Assembly (NCBI GenBank): GCA_018222965.1
Contig: JAAEZH010000003.1
Location: forward strand, 86,478 to 150,477
Source: Bacteroidota bacterium
GTDB taxonomy: Bacteria > Bacteroidota > Bacteroidia > Chitinophagales > Saprospiraceae
DNA: 64,000 nucleotides
Direction of reading: 5' to 3'
Under the pieces are notes generated by a model. That model ran no database searches and was not told the DNA's origin. It saw only the letters and a program-made list of their open reading frames with translations. Of this stretch, positions 54,097-63,545 are shown piece after piece. Positions within the stretch are counted from its first letter, which is position 1. Each line of letters starts with the position of its first letter. Made by a program: the position numbers and the translations under genes.

Positions 54097-55566
54097 TTAG
54101 AACTTAAACCCGAAGGTCAGGACAAATTTTTGGCGTACGTAGTCTGTGGTAACAGATTGTTTATTGTCACCAGCAACGATATACGGTACATAGGTTTCTC
54201 CGTACTGCGTATTGTGGTAAGCCAGATCCATAAAAAAGTTTCTTTCACGGATACCGATGCCACCACTCAAAGAGCGGCCGTTGGAGAATGAATCATTGGC
54301 ATAAGGGGATCCCAAAAGCCCGTAACCGAGGCGCAGACGCAGGATGTTAATGGCCAGTTCTCCTCCCAGGCGTACATTCAGCGCAGAGGTGTAATTGTCC
54401 TCAATTTGCTGATTGATCAATTGCTCGTATTCCTTGTCTTCCAGGTTGGTTAAGTTGCTGTTGAAATTGAAGGCAGCGGAGGAATAATCCACCCATTCTA
54501 CTTCAGCAGACAGGAAACCCAGTTTCCCAAACATAAAGGAAGCACCTCCATTTACCCGCCAGGGGGTCTTCAGGCGGTATTCAAAGAGGCCGCTGGGAGA
54601 TTCGGATTCAAAAGGCCCTTGCTCAAAGTCATAGGTGATGTTGCTGTCAAACTGATCTTCCAGGCTGTAAGAAGTAGGGGTGTGTACGGAGGCACCAACT
54701 CTAAAGGCCTGAATCGGACGGTAAATGAAACCCATTTTCAGATTGATACCGGTACCACTGGTTTTGAGGTATTCATTGTAAATAAGTTCCTTAAAACTGT
54801 CGTTGGTGTCATCCTCGTCGGATTCAACATACTCCTTGGTCTCTTCGTAACTAACGATTGGCAGCCCAAGGGAGGCACCGACCATCAGTTTATCTTCATA
54901 GCTCCCGGCAAATGCAAACAAAATCTCGTTGATGGCTCCATCGGTACGTACAATCTGTGCTTTATCCACTATTTCATCAGAAGCGAAATCGTTGGCATAT
55001 AGGGTTTCATCTGCAAATGGATTGTAGATGGCACCGGCATCATAGGCCGGCCCTGCTTCAAAATCATCCAGTTCGCCCGGGGTGAATCCGTCTGCTAATT
55101 CAATCCATCGATCTGTAATAGACCCTACAGACTGCCCGGCGTAAAAGTTGTTGGTATAGAAGTCTGCGATTCGATTCAATCCAAGTCCGAAGTTGGCTGT
55201 TTTCCAGTTTGACCCACCGGATGGGCGGTTGGCAAAGACCACTCCAATGTTGGAGAAATGGAATTTTGTATCGCTTTCCGCGAAAGTTAAATTATCAGCT
55301 GAGCCCTTGAGGGTTGATTCGGTTAAGTTGGCACTTACGCCCGGTGAGAAAGTAAACTCAGAACGGCGGAAGGCAGCCAATCCGGCCGGGTTAGTACTCA
55401 AAACAGAAAAATCAGCACCCAGAGAATTGATGGCACCATTTATACCCATTGTTCGAGCAGTACCTCCGATTTCAAAAGTTGAAAAGCGCAAGGCGTCGGA
55501 AGGGAGCTGCGCCAGGAGGCCGCTGCTAAAGAACAGGAAAGCAATGACGTTATATATTGTTTTCAT
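54097..55566 (-). CDS. OmpP1/FadL-family outer-membrane transporter
   Basis: A 489-residue outer-membrane barrel. Signal peptide MKTIYNVIAFLFFSSGLLA; the start at 55566 is preferred to 55590 because it opens with the signal. LRFSTFEIGGTARTMGINGAINSLGADFSVLSTNPAGLA is the FadL/TodX hatch region (NPA motif), and the C-terminal strand ends KFVLTFGFKF with a terminal Phe. Carries hydrophobic compounds in characterised relatives; substrate unknown here. Confidence 0.9.
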   Translation of the reverse strand: MKTIYNVIAFLFFSSGLLAQLPSDALRFSTFEIGGTARTMGINGAINSLGADFSVLSTNPAGLAAFRRSEFTFSPGVSANLTESTLKGSADNLTFAESDTKFHFSNIGVVFANRPSGGSNWKTANFGLGLNRIADFYTNNFYAGQSVGSITDRWIELADGFTPGELDDFEAGPAYDAGAIYNPFADETLYANDFASDEIVDKAQIVRTDGAINEILFAFAGSYEDKLMVGASLGLPIVSYEETKEYVESDEDDTNDSFKELIYNEYLKTSGTGINLKMGFIYRPIQAFRVGASVHTPTSYSLEDQFDSNITYDFEQGPFESESPSGLFEYRLKTPWRVNGGASFMFGKLGFLSAEVEWVDYSSAAFNFNSNLTNLEDKEYEQLINQQIEDNYTSALNVRLGGELAINILRLRLGYGLLGSPYANDSFSNGRSLSGGIGIRERNFFMDLAYHNTQYGETYVPYIVAGDNKQSVTTDYVRQKFVLTFGFKF

Positions 55567-55590
55567 GTGTTTATTTTTTATTTCAGACAA

Positions 55591-55633
55591 TAAAAAAGTG
55601 GGTGGAAAGATTGCTTATCGTCCACCCACTTTT
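55591..55633 (-). terminator. Terminator after the low-complexity gene
   Basis: On the minus strand AAAAGTGGGTGGA (55633-55621) pairs with TCCACCCACTTTT (55606-55594), followed by TTA and T residues: a 13-bp perfect stem. Confidence 0.85.
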
Positions 55634-55735
55634 AGAAGTGATTTTTATCTTACTTACAAGCCTCGATCCAGGTTGGAAATCGGGCTGAACCAGATAAGCC
55701 ACAATCACTTCACTGATTCTACACAAGGATCGCTA

Positions 55736-57109
55736 TTAATCTTCGTTGCCTCGTCGACTCCGGTTTCCAGAAGAAGACCGACTGCGGCTATTGGAAGATG
55801 AACTACGAGCTCCGGAGCTTCTGCTGCTTCCACTGCTGCTGCGTGCACCGCTTGAGCGACTGCTTCCGCTACTGCTGCGTGCTCCGCTGGAGCGGCTGCT
55901 GGAAGAGCGGCTGGAACGGACACTGCCTCCACCACCACCATTCGAACGGGTGTTCGGACGGGTTGATGGTCGTGTACTTCTGCTAGGAGCATTTCCACGA
56001 TTCGGGCTCGTTGAAGGCGAAGGTCTCGTGCTTCGACTTGGAGGATTACTGCGATCCGGACGCGTACTTGGTCTTGTACTCGGGCGTGTATCCCGGTCAG
56101 GACGTGTACTTGGACGCGTACTCGGATTGGTATTCCGGTCAGGTCTTGTACTTGGCCGTGTTGAAGGACGGTCGTTTTGATCTGTACGAGTCGAAGGACG
56201 TGTAGCCGGACGTTCGGTGCGATCAGGTACCGGGCGAGTAGCCGGGCGTTCTGTGCGATCCGGTGTCGGACGTGTATTTACGGCTGCACGCGTGGTGTTG
56301 CGATCCGCCTGAACGGAAGGTCTTTCGCTACGTACCGGAGGTGCAGCTGTTTCCCGTTCCGTTTGGGTATTAGGCCGTACCGGACGTCCGTCTGTACCTG
56401 CTTGCTGCTGATCGCGAACTCCAGAGGTTGAAAGTCCCGGACGAACTGTTTCGCGGGCTTCTTTACTGGAGCCGTTTCTGCGCGCACCATAGTAATTATT
56501 ATTAATGTTGGTTACGTTGGTATAGGTATACCCATTACCCCATGAAGGCGGACAGTAGTAATTGTTGTAATAGTTTGGTCCGTACCAGGGATCGTTATAA
56601 TACCCCCAGCTGTTCCAGGAATTCCAACGATTATAGCGGTTATATCCCCATGGGCTCCATGGGTTGTATCCCCAGCTGTTCCAGGAATTCCATCGATTGA
56701 AACGGTTCCAACGACGGTAGTTTCGGTAAGACCAGTAATCATCGTAGATAAGCACTGTAACTCCTGGCGACCAGAATGGATCGTAGAAGTAGGTATCTAC
56801 ATAACAAGGATCAAAGTATCCAAATCCTACATAAGGACGGTGGAAACGTCGAATCCGGGAAGAGTACTGATACTCATGACCATAGTTGTCATAGCCATAA
56901 TCCGCATCGTCATAATAGTAATCATCATTTGTGTCTTCGTAGGCATAATCATTGCCTGCATCATCCTCGTAGTAGTCATTGCTGTACTCATACGTATCAT
57001 CCGTAGCCGGATCATAGTATAAGTCGTCATACTGAGCGAGTGCCGGTGACACAGCCCAGGCGGCAAAGAAAATTGCCGCAAAGACGGGGAGGAAACCTTT
57101 ATTTTTCAT
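55736..57109 (-). CDS. Secreted low-complexity protein with acidic Tyr/Asp and basic Arg/Ser/Pro halves
   Basis: A 457-residue exported protein, signal peptide 1-25 (FAAIFFAAWAVSPALA). Residues 26-85 are Asp/Tyr/Glu-rich (YDDLYYDPATDDTYEYSNDYY); 86-205 are Trp/Asn/Tyr/Arg-rich with a duplicated NRWNSWNSWGY block; 215-457 are very basic, with repeated RPSTRPDR units (about 315-375) and four SGARSSSGSSR-type units near the end (about 415-450). No known fold in the C-terminal half. The charge split suggests self-association or binding of acidic polysaccharide; unrecognised family. Alternate-frame reading across the repeats is an artefact. Confidence 0.75.
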   Translation of the reverse strand: MKNKGFLPVFAAIFFAAWAVSPALAQYDDLYYDPATDDTYEYSNDYYEDDAGNDYAYEDTNDDYYYDDADYGYDNYGHEYQYSSRIRRFHRPYVGFGYFDPCYVDTYFYDPFWSPGVTVLIYDDYWSYRNYRRWNRFNRWNSWNSWGYNPWSPWGYNRYNRWNSWNSWGYYNDPWYGPNYYNNYYCPPSWGNGYTYTNVTNINNNYYGARRNGSSKEARETVRPGLSTSGVRDQQQAGTDGRPVRPNTQTERETAAPPVRSERPSVQADRNTTRAAVNTRPTPDRTERPATRPVPDRTERPATRPSTRTDQNDRPSTRPSTRPDRNTNPSTRPSTRPDRDTRPSTRPSTRPDRSNPPSRSTRPSPSTSPNRGNAPSRSTRPSTRPNTRSNGGGGGSVRSSRSSSSRSSGARSSSGSSRSSGARSSSGSSRSSGARSSSSNSRSRSSSGNRSRRGNED

Positions 57110-57441
57110 ATTGCGATCTTTTTGTAGTAATTACCGCGACTCTCTTACAAGTTGCAGTAACGAATTTATTACTTTTGAGCCGATTTTACTGTTAAGGCCG
57201 AATTAAAGTACATTTTACAAAGTGTTAAATGCTTGTTTTTCGGGCTTTTTTGCCCTTTTTACAGGCTTTTGACCCCCAAAAGTTTTAAAAGTTTAGCACA
57301 GAAAATCGGGGTTTGGAACTATCAAACCTTTCTACTGGTTAAAACAAATATTTGCCGGTTAACGTTCATTTGGGTTTGACCGGTATCTGATAAGCTGTCA
57401 GTTCGAATCGAGGCAGCGTCAAAAACATTCAAGAAATAGAC
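57110..57441. other. Divergent gap between low-complexity gene and proS
   Basis: No gene. AT-rich; the left half carries the promoter region of the minus-strand gene (CAAAGTG and TTTACAAAGTGTTAAATG near 57215). No clear terminator or riboswitch was seen. Confidence 0.5.
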
Positions 57442-58908
57442 ATGGCGAAGGCGATCACAGAGCGTTCGGTCGATTACTCTCAGTGGTATATCGACATTGT
57501 AAAAAAAGCGGGTATGGCAGATAATTCTGCTGTGCGCGGTTGTATGGTAATTAAGCCTCATGGCTTTGCGATTTGGGAAAACATGCGCGACCAACTGGAC
57601 CGCATGTTTAAGGAAACCGGGCACGTAAATGCCTATTTCCCGCTTTTTATCCCAAAAAGCTTTCTGAGTCGCGAGGCGCAACATGTGGAAGGCTTTGCCA
57701 AAGAGTGTGCTGTGATCACACACCACCGGCTGATGAACGATCCCGACGGCAACGGAGTCGTGGTAGATCCGTCTGCCAAACTGGAGGAAGAACTGATTGT
57801 AAGACCTACTTCAGAGACCATCATTTGGAATACGTATAAGGATTGGATCAAATCCTATCGGGATTTACCTTTATTGATCAACCAATGGGCCAATGTGGTT
57901 CGTTGGGAAATGCGTACCCGTTTGTTTCTGCGTACCGCGGAGTTCCTCTGGCAGGAAGGGCATACCGCGCACGCCACCCGCCAGGAAGCCATAGAGGAGA
58001 CCCTGCGGATGCAACAGGTTTATGCGACCTTTGCCGAAGAATATATGGCTATGCCTGTTATTCAAGGAGTCAAGACGGCTAATGAGCGTTTTGCCGGCGC
58101 TGAAGACACTTATACCATTGAGGCTTTGATGCAGGATGGGAAAGCATTGCAGGCTGGTACGTCTCACTTCCTCGGACAGAATTTCGCGAAAGCTTTTGAT
58201 GTGAAATTCCTCAACGAAAATAATAAGGAAGAACTTGTATGGGCAACTTCCTGGGGGGTATCCACCCGACTAATTGGGGGATTGATTATGACCCACTCCG
58301 ATGATGACGGTCTGGTGTTGCCTCCAAAATTGGCTCCTACTCAGGTAGTCATTGTTCCAATCCCTAAGCCTAAACCAGAGATTGGAGAGGTCGTTGAGAA
58401 AGTGATGCGCGAACTGCGAGCGCGTGGTATTACGGTCAAATATGACGACGATACCAAAAACCGTCCGGGCTTTAAATTTGCCGAGCACGAGCTACAGGGA
58501 GTACCTGTTCGTTTGGGTATCGGTATGCGCGACCTGGAAAAAGGAGTGATCGAGGTAGCTCGCCGCGATACGAAGGAAAAGACATCTGTTTTGATGGATG
58601 GCGTCGTGGACTATGTAGAAAAACTGCTGGGCGACATTCAGAAAAATCTATTCCAGCGGGCACTTGATTTCCGCAAAGAACGCACGACCCGCGTAGACGA
58701 TTTTGATACGTTTAAGGAAGTACTGGAAGAAAAGGGAGGCTTTATTGAGGCTCACTGGGATGGTACTACGGAGACCGAGAAAAAGATCAAAGAGCTTACC
58801 AAGGCTTCGATTCGCTGTATCCCCAACAACAATGAAAAAGAGGCCGGTAAATGTATTCTTACCGGGGAGCCTTCCAAAGAGCGGGTGATATTCGCGAAAG
58901 CGTATTAA
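57442..58908 (+). CDS. proS: Prolyl-tRNA synthetase (archaeal/eukaryal-type, short form)
   Basis: A 488-residue class II synthetase charging tRNA-Pro. It is the ProS type 3 form: no editing (INS) insertion between motifs 2 and 3 and a C-terminal extension (CIPNN ... [20 protein letters not shown]) as in archaea, eukaryotes and many Bacteroidota. Motif 1 near [16 protein letters not shown], motif 2 in [26 protein letters not shown], motif 3 in [15 protein letters not shown]. The terminal Tyr is typical of this type. Its stop overlaps that of the convergent transporter gene. Confidence 0.96.
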   Translation: MAKAITERSVDYSQWYIDIVKKAGMADNSAVRGCMVIKPHGFAIWENMRDQLDRMFKETGHVNAYFPLFIPKSFLSREAQHVEGFAKECAVITHHRLMNDPDGNGVVVDPSAKLEEELIVRPTSETIIWNTYKDWIKSYRDLPLLINQWANVVRWEMRTRLFLRTAEFLWQEGHTAHATRQEAIEETLRMQQVYATFAEEYMAMPVIQGVKTANERFAGAEDTYTIEALMQDGKALQAGTSHFLGQNFAKAFDVKFLNENNKEELVWATSWGVSTRLIGGLIMTHSDDDGLVLPPKLAPTQVVIVPIPKPKPEIGEVVEKVMRELRARGITVKYDDDTKNRPGFKFAEHELQGVPVRLGIGMRDLEKGVIEVARRDTKEKTSVLMDGVVDYVEKLLGDIQKNLFQRALDFRKERTTRVDDFDTFKEVLEEKGGFIEAHWDGTTETEKKIKELTKASIRCIPNNNEKEAGKCILTGEPSKERVIFAKAY

Positions 58909-59666
58909 GCCGGAAAAAAGAACAGTTTTAATAGAGCAAGACTGACCATAAGCACCAGCAACCTGTGGGCCCAGATGTTGGCCCCGGGATGCCTGGATGC
59001 CACTTCGGCAGTGAGCCAGCCTCCGGCAAATTGTCCGATGGCCATGATCAGGCCGATTTTCCAATCCAGCATGCCATGCCAGGCAAAGATTAAGATGACG
59101 ATAAAGGTATAGATGCCAACCACCAGCAGCTTAACGGCATTGGATTCGGTGAGGCTGAATCGGGCGATTAGAACCATTGCTGCCAGGAAAAAGATGCCCA
59201 TCCCCATTTGAATGAAGCCACCATAGAAGCCTATTGCCAGAAACAGGGGCGTGCTGAGCAGAAGGGGCATTTTCTTATCCAGCTCGGTTTCGATCAGCCA
59301 GCGTTTTGGGCGAATGAGGATGACGAATAGCATCACCACCATTAGGTAGCTAAAGATCTTGCGGAACTGTTCGTTGCTGATCTGTGTGGCTATCAGGACC
59401 CCAAAAACAGCTCCTATGACTGTAAGAAGGATATAATAGCGGGTTCTTTTAAAAGGAAGTTTGCCATTTCGGGCAAAGGACCAGGCACCAATGCTTGTTT
59501 GAGCAAAGACCCCTATCCGGTTGGTACCATTAGCGAGATTGCCGGGGAGACCCAATATTTCTGTCAGGATAGTCAGGGTGATGGCAGATCCATTTCCCGC
59601 AAGGGTGTTAATGCATCCGGCAATAAACCCGCCTACAATCGCAATCGCATAATGCCACCACTCCAT
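58905..59666 (-). CDS. TauE/SafE-family sulfite/anion exporter-like membrane protein
   Basis: A 253-residue protein with about eight helices and the family's repeat opening [23 protein letters not shown] and [16 protein letters not shown]. Transports sulfonates or sulfite in studied relatives; substrate here unknown. It begins directly after the epimerase stop codon with no spacer, so the two are co-transcribed. Confidence 0.9.
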   Translation of the reverse strand: MEWWHYAIAIVGGFIAGCINTLAGNGSAITLTILTEILGLPGNLANGTNRIGVFAQTSIGAWSFARNGKLPFKRTRYYILLTVIGAVFGVLIATQISNEQFRKIFSYLMVVMLFVILIRPKRWLIETELDKKMPLLLSTPLFLAIGFYGGFIQMGMGIFFLAAMVLIARFSLTESNAVKLLVVGIYTFIVILIFAWHGMLDWKIGLIMAIGQFAGGWLTAEVASRHPGANIWAHRLLVLMVSLALLKLFFFPA

Positions 59667-60080
59667 TTATTCTTCCTCTAAGATGCTTTGACAGAGTTCG
59701 ACCAGCACCCCATTGGCAGATTTGGGGTGAATGAAGCATACCAGTTTGTTATCCGCCCCTTTTTTAGGCTGTTCGTTTAGGAGTCGAAAGCCCGCTTCTT
59801 CGAGCCGCTTCATCTCTTCCAGGATGTTGTCTGTTTCGAAAGCTACGTGGTGGATGCCTTCGCCTTTTTTCTCAATAAAGCGGGCGATAGCACTGGCAGG
59901 ATCGGTTGCTTCCAGCAATTCGATCTTAGAATCTCCTGTTTGAAAAAAGGAGGTTGTGACGTGTTCGGATTCGACAGCTTCTTCCTTATAAGGACCAACG
60001 CCCAGTAATTTAGTATACAGGGCGTTGGCTTCTTTCAGGTCTTTAACTGCGATCCCGAGATGTTCGAGACGTTTGATCAT
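59667..60080 (-). CDS. mce: Methylmalonyl-CoA epimerase
   Basis: A 137-residue VOC-fold protein interconverting (R)- and (S)-methylmalonyl-CoA in propionate/branched-chain metabolism. Paired beta-alpha-beta-beta-beta modules; metal residues visible in EHLGIAV (His), HHVAFE (His) and VLVELCQ (Glu). Standard length. It follows the S41 protease gene by five bases. Confidence 0.94.
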   Translation of the reverse strand: MIKRLEHLGIAVKDLKEANALYTKLLGVGPYKEEAVESEHVTTSFFQTGDSKIELLEATDPASAIARFIEKKGEGIHHVAFETDNILEEMKRLEEAGFRLLNEQPKKGADNKLVCFIHPKSANGVLVELCQSILEEE

Positions 60081-60085
60081 TCCTT

Positions 60086-61735
60086 TTAATTGGTTTGGGT
60101 AAGCAGCTTGTTATAAGCTTCCTGATTGCCGATCAATTTAACGGCCTCGGCTACTTCCTCGTCATTGCGAATGCCTATTTGCAGGCGGCCTTTTTGATAA
60201 GCATAACGGGAAGCAATTTCTTTTTCAATCAGGTTGATGATGACATCGCGACTGTCTTCCAATTCTGTTTTTTTGGCCTGATCAATAGCATTTGCAAGTG
60301 CGCTGATTTGAGCTTGTAATTGATAGTCTTCCTCTTCGGCGCTCTTTCTGAGTTCGGCCAGGTGTTTCTCACTTTCCGTTTCAAAGGAAAAGTTTTGGTC
60401 TTCGAGGAAACCCAGGAATCCGTTCCAATTGGCAAAATGAAACTGGGCGATGTCCTGAATCGAATCGTGCTCCAGCGTGTATTGAGTTGCAAAATGGAAA
60501 ATCATATGCTGATCGATCAAGGCCTGGATGATCTCGCGATCAGTTTCTACTGCAATTTGCTTGTCCGGATGAACTCCTCCTCCGTCGAGGACCTGGCGGC
60601 CATTGCGGGTCTGGAAAGTAGCTCTTTCATTATCTGGAATATCCATGGGCTCCCCATCCACGTAGCGGATGCTTTGAATGCAGCGGCCACTTGGAATATA
60701 GTATTTGGCGGTTGTCAGTTTTACTCTGGAATTGTAGCCCACATCGCGGGTATTTTGTACGAGCCCCTTTCCATAGGAACGCTGTCCCATCAGCACACCA
60801 CGGTCTAAGTCCTGCATTACGCCGGAAACAATTTCTGAAGCCGAAGCAGAGCGATCATTGATGAGTACAACCAACGGAATTTCTGTATCCAGGGGTTGGT
60901 TGAGGGTTTTGAAGCTGCGATCCCAGTCTTTGACTTTTCCTTTGGTGGTAACAACAACCTCCCCTTTCGGAATGAAAATATTAGAGATGTTTACGGCTTC
61001 ATTCAGCAAACCGCCCGGATTGCCGCGCAGGTCAAAAATAACGCCTTTCATCTCCGGATTCCGGGCTTTCAATGCTCGGAAAGCATCGGCGACTTCCTTG
61101 CCGGAATTGCGATAGAAAGCCGTCAGTGCTATATACCCCACTTCATTGTCTACCATACCGTAGTAGGGTACACTTGGAATGCTAACCTGATCCCGGGTCA
61201 GGGTAATCTTGAGTTCTTTTTTCTCCCCGGGACGCTTTACGGTCAGATCGATGGTGGTACCCGGATATCCTTTGAGAATTTCATTCAATTCATCAGCGGT
61301 TTTGTTGCGGGCAGATTTGCCATCTACTTCTACGATTTGATCCCCGGCTTTCAATCCGGCTTTATCTGCCGGCGAATCGCGATGCGGTTCCATAAGTGTG
61401 GGAAACTCGTTGATGGTTTCCAGTTTGGCACCAATGCCATTGTAGCGTCCTTCGGTGATGTACCGAAAGGCTTCGATTTCAGACTCAGAGATGTAGTTGG
61501 TATAGGGATCGAGCGACTCCAGCATAGCATCAATACCTGTACGCATCAGGGTAGAAGGGTCGAGTTGATCCACGTAATACGTATTGATCTCCTTGTACAT
61601 ATTAGTGAAGATCTCAATGTTCTTACTGATCTCGAAGTAGTCGTTATTGTCGGTGCGAACCGTCGTAGATATAGTGAGGAAAGCCAGGGCTCCAAGGGCC
61701 GGGATTCTCCAGTTTTTCAAATTTCGGATGATCAT
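60086..61735 (-). CDS. C-terminal processing peptidase (S41 family)
   Basis: A 549-residue exported Ser/Lys protease. N-terminal hydrophobic segment 10-26; helical region; PDZ domain (about 95-180, SPADKAGLKAGDQIVEVDG); S41 core with FDLRGNPGGLLNEAV, nucleophile Ser298 in NDRSASASEI and Lys323 in RSYGKGLVQ; and a C-terminal helical extension (about 430-549). Processes or degrades periplasmic proteins from their C termini. First gene of a unit with mce and the TauE-like gene. Confidence 0.94.
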   Translation of the reverse strand: MIIRNLKNWRIPALGALAFLTISTTVRTDNNDYFEISKNIEIFTNMYKEINTYYVDQLDPSTLMRTGIDAMLESLDPYTNYISESEIEAFRYITEGRYNGIGAKLETINEFPTLMEPHRDSPADKAGLKAGDQIVEVDGKSARNKTADELNEILKGYPGTTIDLTVKRPGEKKELKITLTRDQVSIPSVPYYGMVDNEVGYIALTAFYRNSGKEVADAFRALKARNPEMKGVIFDLRGNPGGLLNEAVNISNIFIPKGEVVVTTKGKVKDWDRSFKTLNQPLDTEIPLVVLINDRSASASEIVSGVMQDLDRGVLMGQRSYGKGLVQNTRDVGYNSRVKLTTAKYYIPSGRCIQSIRYVDGEPMDIPDNERATFQTRNGRQVLDGGGVHPDKQIAVETDREIIQALIDQHMIFHFATQYTLEHDSIQDIAQFHFANWNGFLGFLEDQNFSFETESEKHLAELRKSAEEEDYQLQAQISALANAIDQAKKTELEDSRDVIINLIEKEIASRYAYQKGRLQIGIRNDEEVAEAVKLIGNQEAYNKLLTQTN

Positions 61736-61835
61736 GGCAAATAAATTTTTGCTCGAATAAAAGAGGGCATCGGTGTATAAAACCAGATTCCAAAGATAAT
61801 AGTATTTCCTGGCACCAAAACAGGGTGAATGGTGT

Positions 61836-62600
61836 CTAGCTTGACAAAAAGCTTTCCACCAGTGTTTTTAGCTCTTTTGGCTTTTCGGCATGCACCCAGT
61901 GCCCGGCATTTTCTACGGTTTCCAGGCGGGCATTAGGGAAGAATGTTCGAATATTGTCGAGGTCTTTGTCCTCGATGTAATTGGATTTGCTTCCGCGAAT
62001 AAAGAGCGTTTCTCCTTCAAATGGCTGCTCAAAATGAATGTTATCGAGTATATCGGGATAATGTTGGTGGATAACGGGTAAATTCATTTTCCAATTATAG
62101 CCCCCGTCCTTACTTCTTGTCAGATTCTTGAGTAAGAACTGTCGGATCCCTTTTTCAGGAATGCGTTTTTGGAGTGCTTCGTCAGCTTCATCCCGATTAT
62201 TAATGCTCGCCGGATCCAGATCGAGCAGGGCTTCAAATATGGTTTGATGGCCTCCCTCGTATTTTCGGGGAGCGATATCGACGATGATGAGTTTATCTAC
62301 CATGTCCGGGTTGCTGGTTGCAAACTGCATGGCTGTTTTACCGCCCATTGAATGGCCTAAAATATGCGAATGGTGTATCCAGTTATTCTCCATAAACTCC
62401 CGGAGGTCGGAAGCCATCAGGGAGTAATTTAGTTCTGGTAATTGGGGAGATCTTCCGTGATTGCGTTGGTCAACGAGGTAAATACTGAAGTGATCTGCCC
62501 AGGCTTTTCCAAGGGTTTGCCAATTATCGAGTGTTCCAAACAATCCGTGCAGGATGACCATTGGATCACCCTGTCCGAAAGTTTTAAAATTTAGATCCAT
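61836..62600 (-). CDS. Alpha/beta hydrolase (YbfF-like esterase)
   Basis: A 254-residue cytoplasmic hydrolase. MVILHGLFGTLDNWQTLGKAWADHF is the oxyanion-hole start of the YbfF family; nucleophile Ser84 in GHSMGGKTAMQ; catalytic His in VENAGHWVHAEKP near the end. Acyl-CoA/carboxyl esterase activity is known for E. coli YbfF. It overlaps the upstream SDR gene by one base (TAATG), so translation is coupled. Confidence 0.93.
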   Translation of the reverse strand: MDLNFKTFGQGDPMVILHGLFGTLDNWQTLGKAWADHFSIYLVDQRNHGRSPQLPELNYSLMASDLREFMENNWIHHSHILGHSMGGKTAMQFATSNPDMVDKLIIVDIAPRKYEGGHQTIFEALLDLDPASINNRDEADEALQKRIPEKGIRQFLLKNLTRSKDGGYNWKMNLPVIHQHYPDILDNIHFEQPFEGETLFIRGSKSNYIEDKDLDNIRTFFPNARLETVENAGHWVHAEKPKELKTLVESFLSS

Positions 62601-63385
62601 TATAACGATTTGGTTCTTCCGCCATCAACAGGCAGGTTGATCCCGGAAACATAAGCGGCTGCCGGCGATGCCAGGAAGGCGATTGCTGCTCCGACTTCTT
62701 CGGGTTTGGCAAATCGTCCCAGCGGAATAGCAGAAGTCATTTTGTTGACAACCTGTTCTTCGGTCTGGCCGGATTTTTTTGCTTTATTTTCGATGATCTC
62801 CTGGAGCCGGTCGGTACCGGTAGCTCCGGGTAAAACATTATTGACTGTGATTCCAAAAGCGCCGAGTTCGTTGGCCATGGTTTTTGACCAGTTGGCAACA
62901 GCTCCGCGCACGGTATTAGAAACACCTAAACCGTCAAGAGGTTGTTTTACAGAAGTGGATATAACATTTATAATACGGCCATAACCACTCTTTTTCATGC
63001 CATCCATAACGGCTATAACCAGGAGGTGATTGCAGATAAGATGGTTGTTGAATGCGGCGACAAATTCTTCGGTCTTCGCCGAATGGACAGGGCCTGCCGG
63101 TGGTCCGCCCGTGTTATTGATCAGAATATGGATGACCTTGGTAGCTGTTAATCCCCGAACCTTTCGTCTGAGGTCATCGGGATTTGAAAAGTCGGCTTGC
63201 AGGTAATCGTGTTTCTGTCCTTTTGAGCGATCCAGATCTGATCGGGCTTCGAGGAGTCCGGAGACATTTCTTGCTACCAAAGTTACATTCGCGCCAAGCA
63301 TTGCCAGTTCGGTGGCTGCTGCTTTTCCAATACCGCGGCTACTGCCGCAAACGAGGGCGTTCATGCCCGTCAAGTCCATATTCAT
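62600..63385 (-). CDS. Short-chain dehydrogenase/reductase family protein with altered active site
   Basis: A 261-residue SDR: GSSRGIGKAAATEL cofactor loop near 13, INNTGGPPAGP in place of NNAG, and C-terminal VSGINLPVDGGRTKSL. The canonical YxxxK is absent: the aligned stretch is GVSNTVRGAVANW, giving Ser and Arg at those positions, while the upstream Ser in INVISTSV is kept. Such a variant is a known divergent SDR subgroup; its reaction is uncertain. Coupled to the hydrolase gene; divergent from the 3-hydroxyanthranilate dioxygenase, so a link to kynurenine metabolism is possible but unproven. Confidence 0.88.
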   Translation of the reverse strand: MNMDLTGMNALVCGSSRGIGKAAATELAMLGANVTLVARNVSGLLEARSDLDRSKGQKHDYLQADFSNPDDLRRKVRGLTATKVIHILINNTGGPPAGPVHSAKTEEFVAAFNNHLICNHLLVIAVMDGMKKSGYGRIINVISTSVKQPLDGLGVSNTVRGAVANWSKTMANELGAFGITVNNVLPGATGTDRLQEIIENKAKKSGQTEEQVVNKMTSAIPLGRFAKPEEVGAAIAFLASPAAAYVSGINLPVDGGRTKSL

Positions 63386-63498
63386 AGGTACTTCACTTTT
63401 TTATCTCGCTAACTTAAGATATTTTTAGCGATACGGCTTTAATACGAAGCCTTAGTCAATGTAAACCAGGCGTTTTTTTGAGGAAATTTAGATATTTC

Positions 63499-63514
63499 CG
63501 CTTTCGCGAAAGCG
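63499..63514. repeat. Perfect 16-bp palindrome CGCTTTCGCGAAAGCG
   Basis: Located 32 bp before the dioxygenase start in the divergent promoter region. Related to, but distinct from, the TTCGSCGAA element; partial forms (TTTCGCGAAAG-like) occur at 1945, 35145, 55278, 58175 and 58890. Confidence 0.85.
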
Positions 63515-63545
63515 AATATAAAACGCGATAAAAATCTCCAATCTT

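Noticed and set aside
54097-55566. PorV (type IX shuttle protein) as identity of the FadL-like barrel
   Set aside because: PorV is also FadL-related, but this protein is about 100 residues longer and shows only general FadL/OmpP1 features; no porU or other type IX gene is adjacent.
60896-61744. 282-codon frame opposite the S41 protease gene
   Set aside because: Mirror of the protease coding strand; the protease has an intact catalytic Ser/Lys and PDZ domain.
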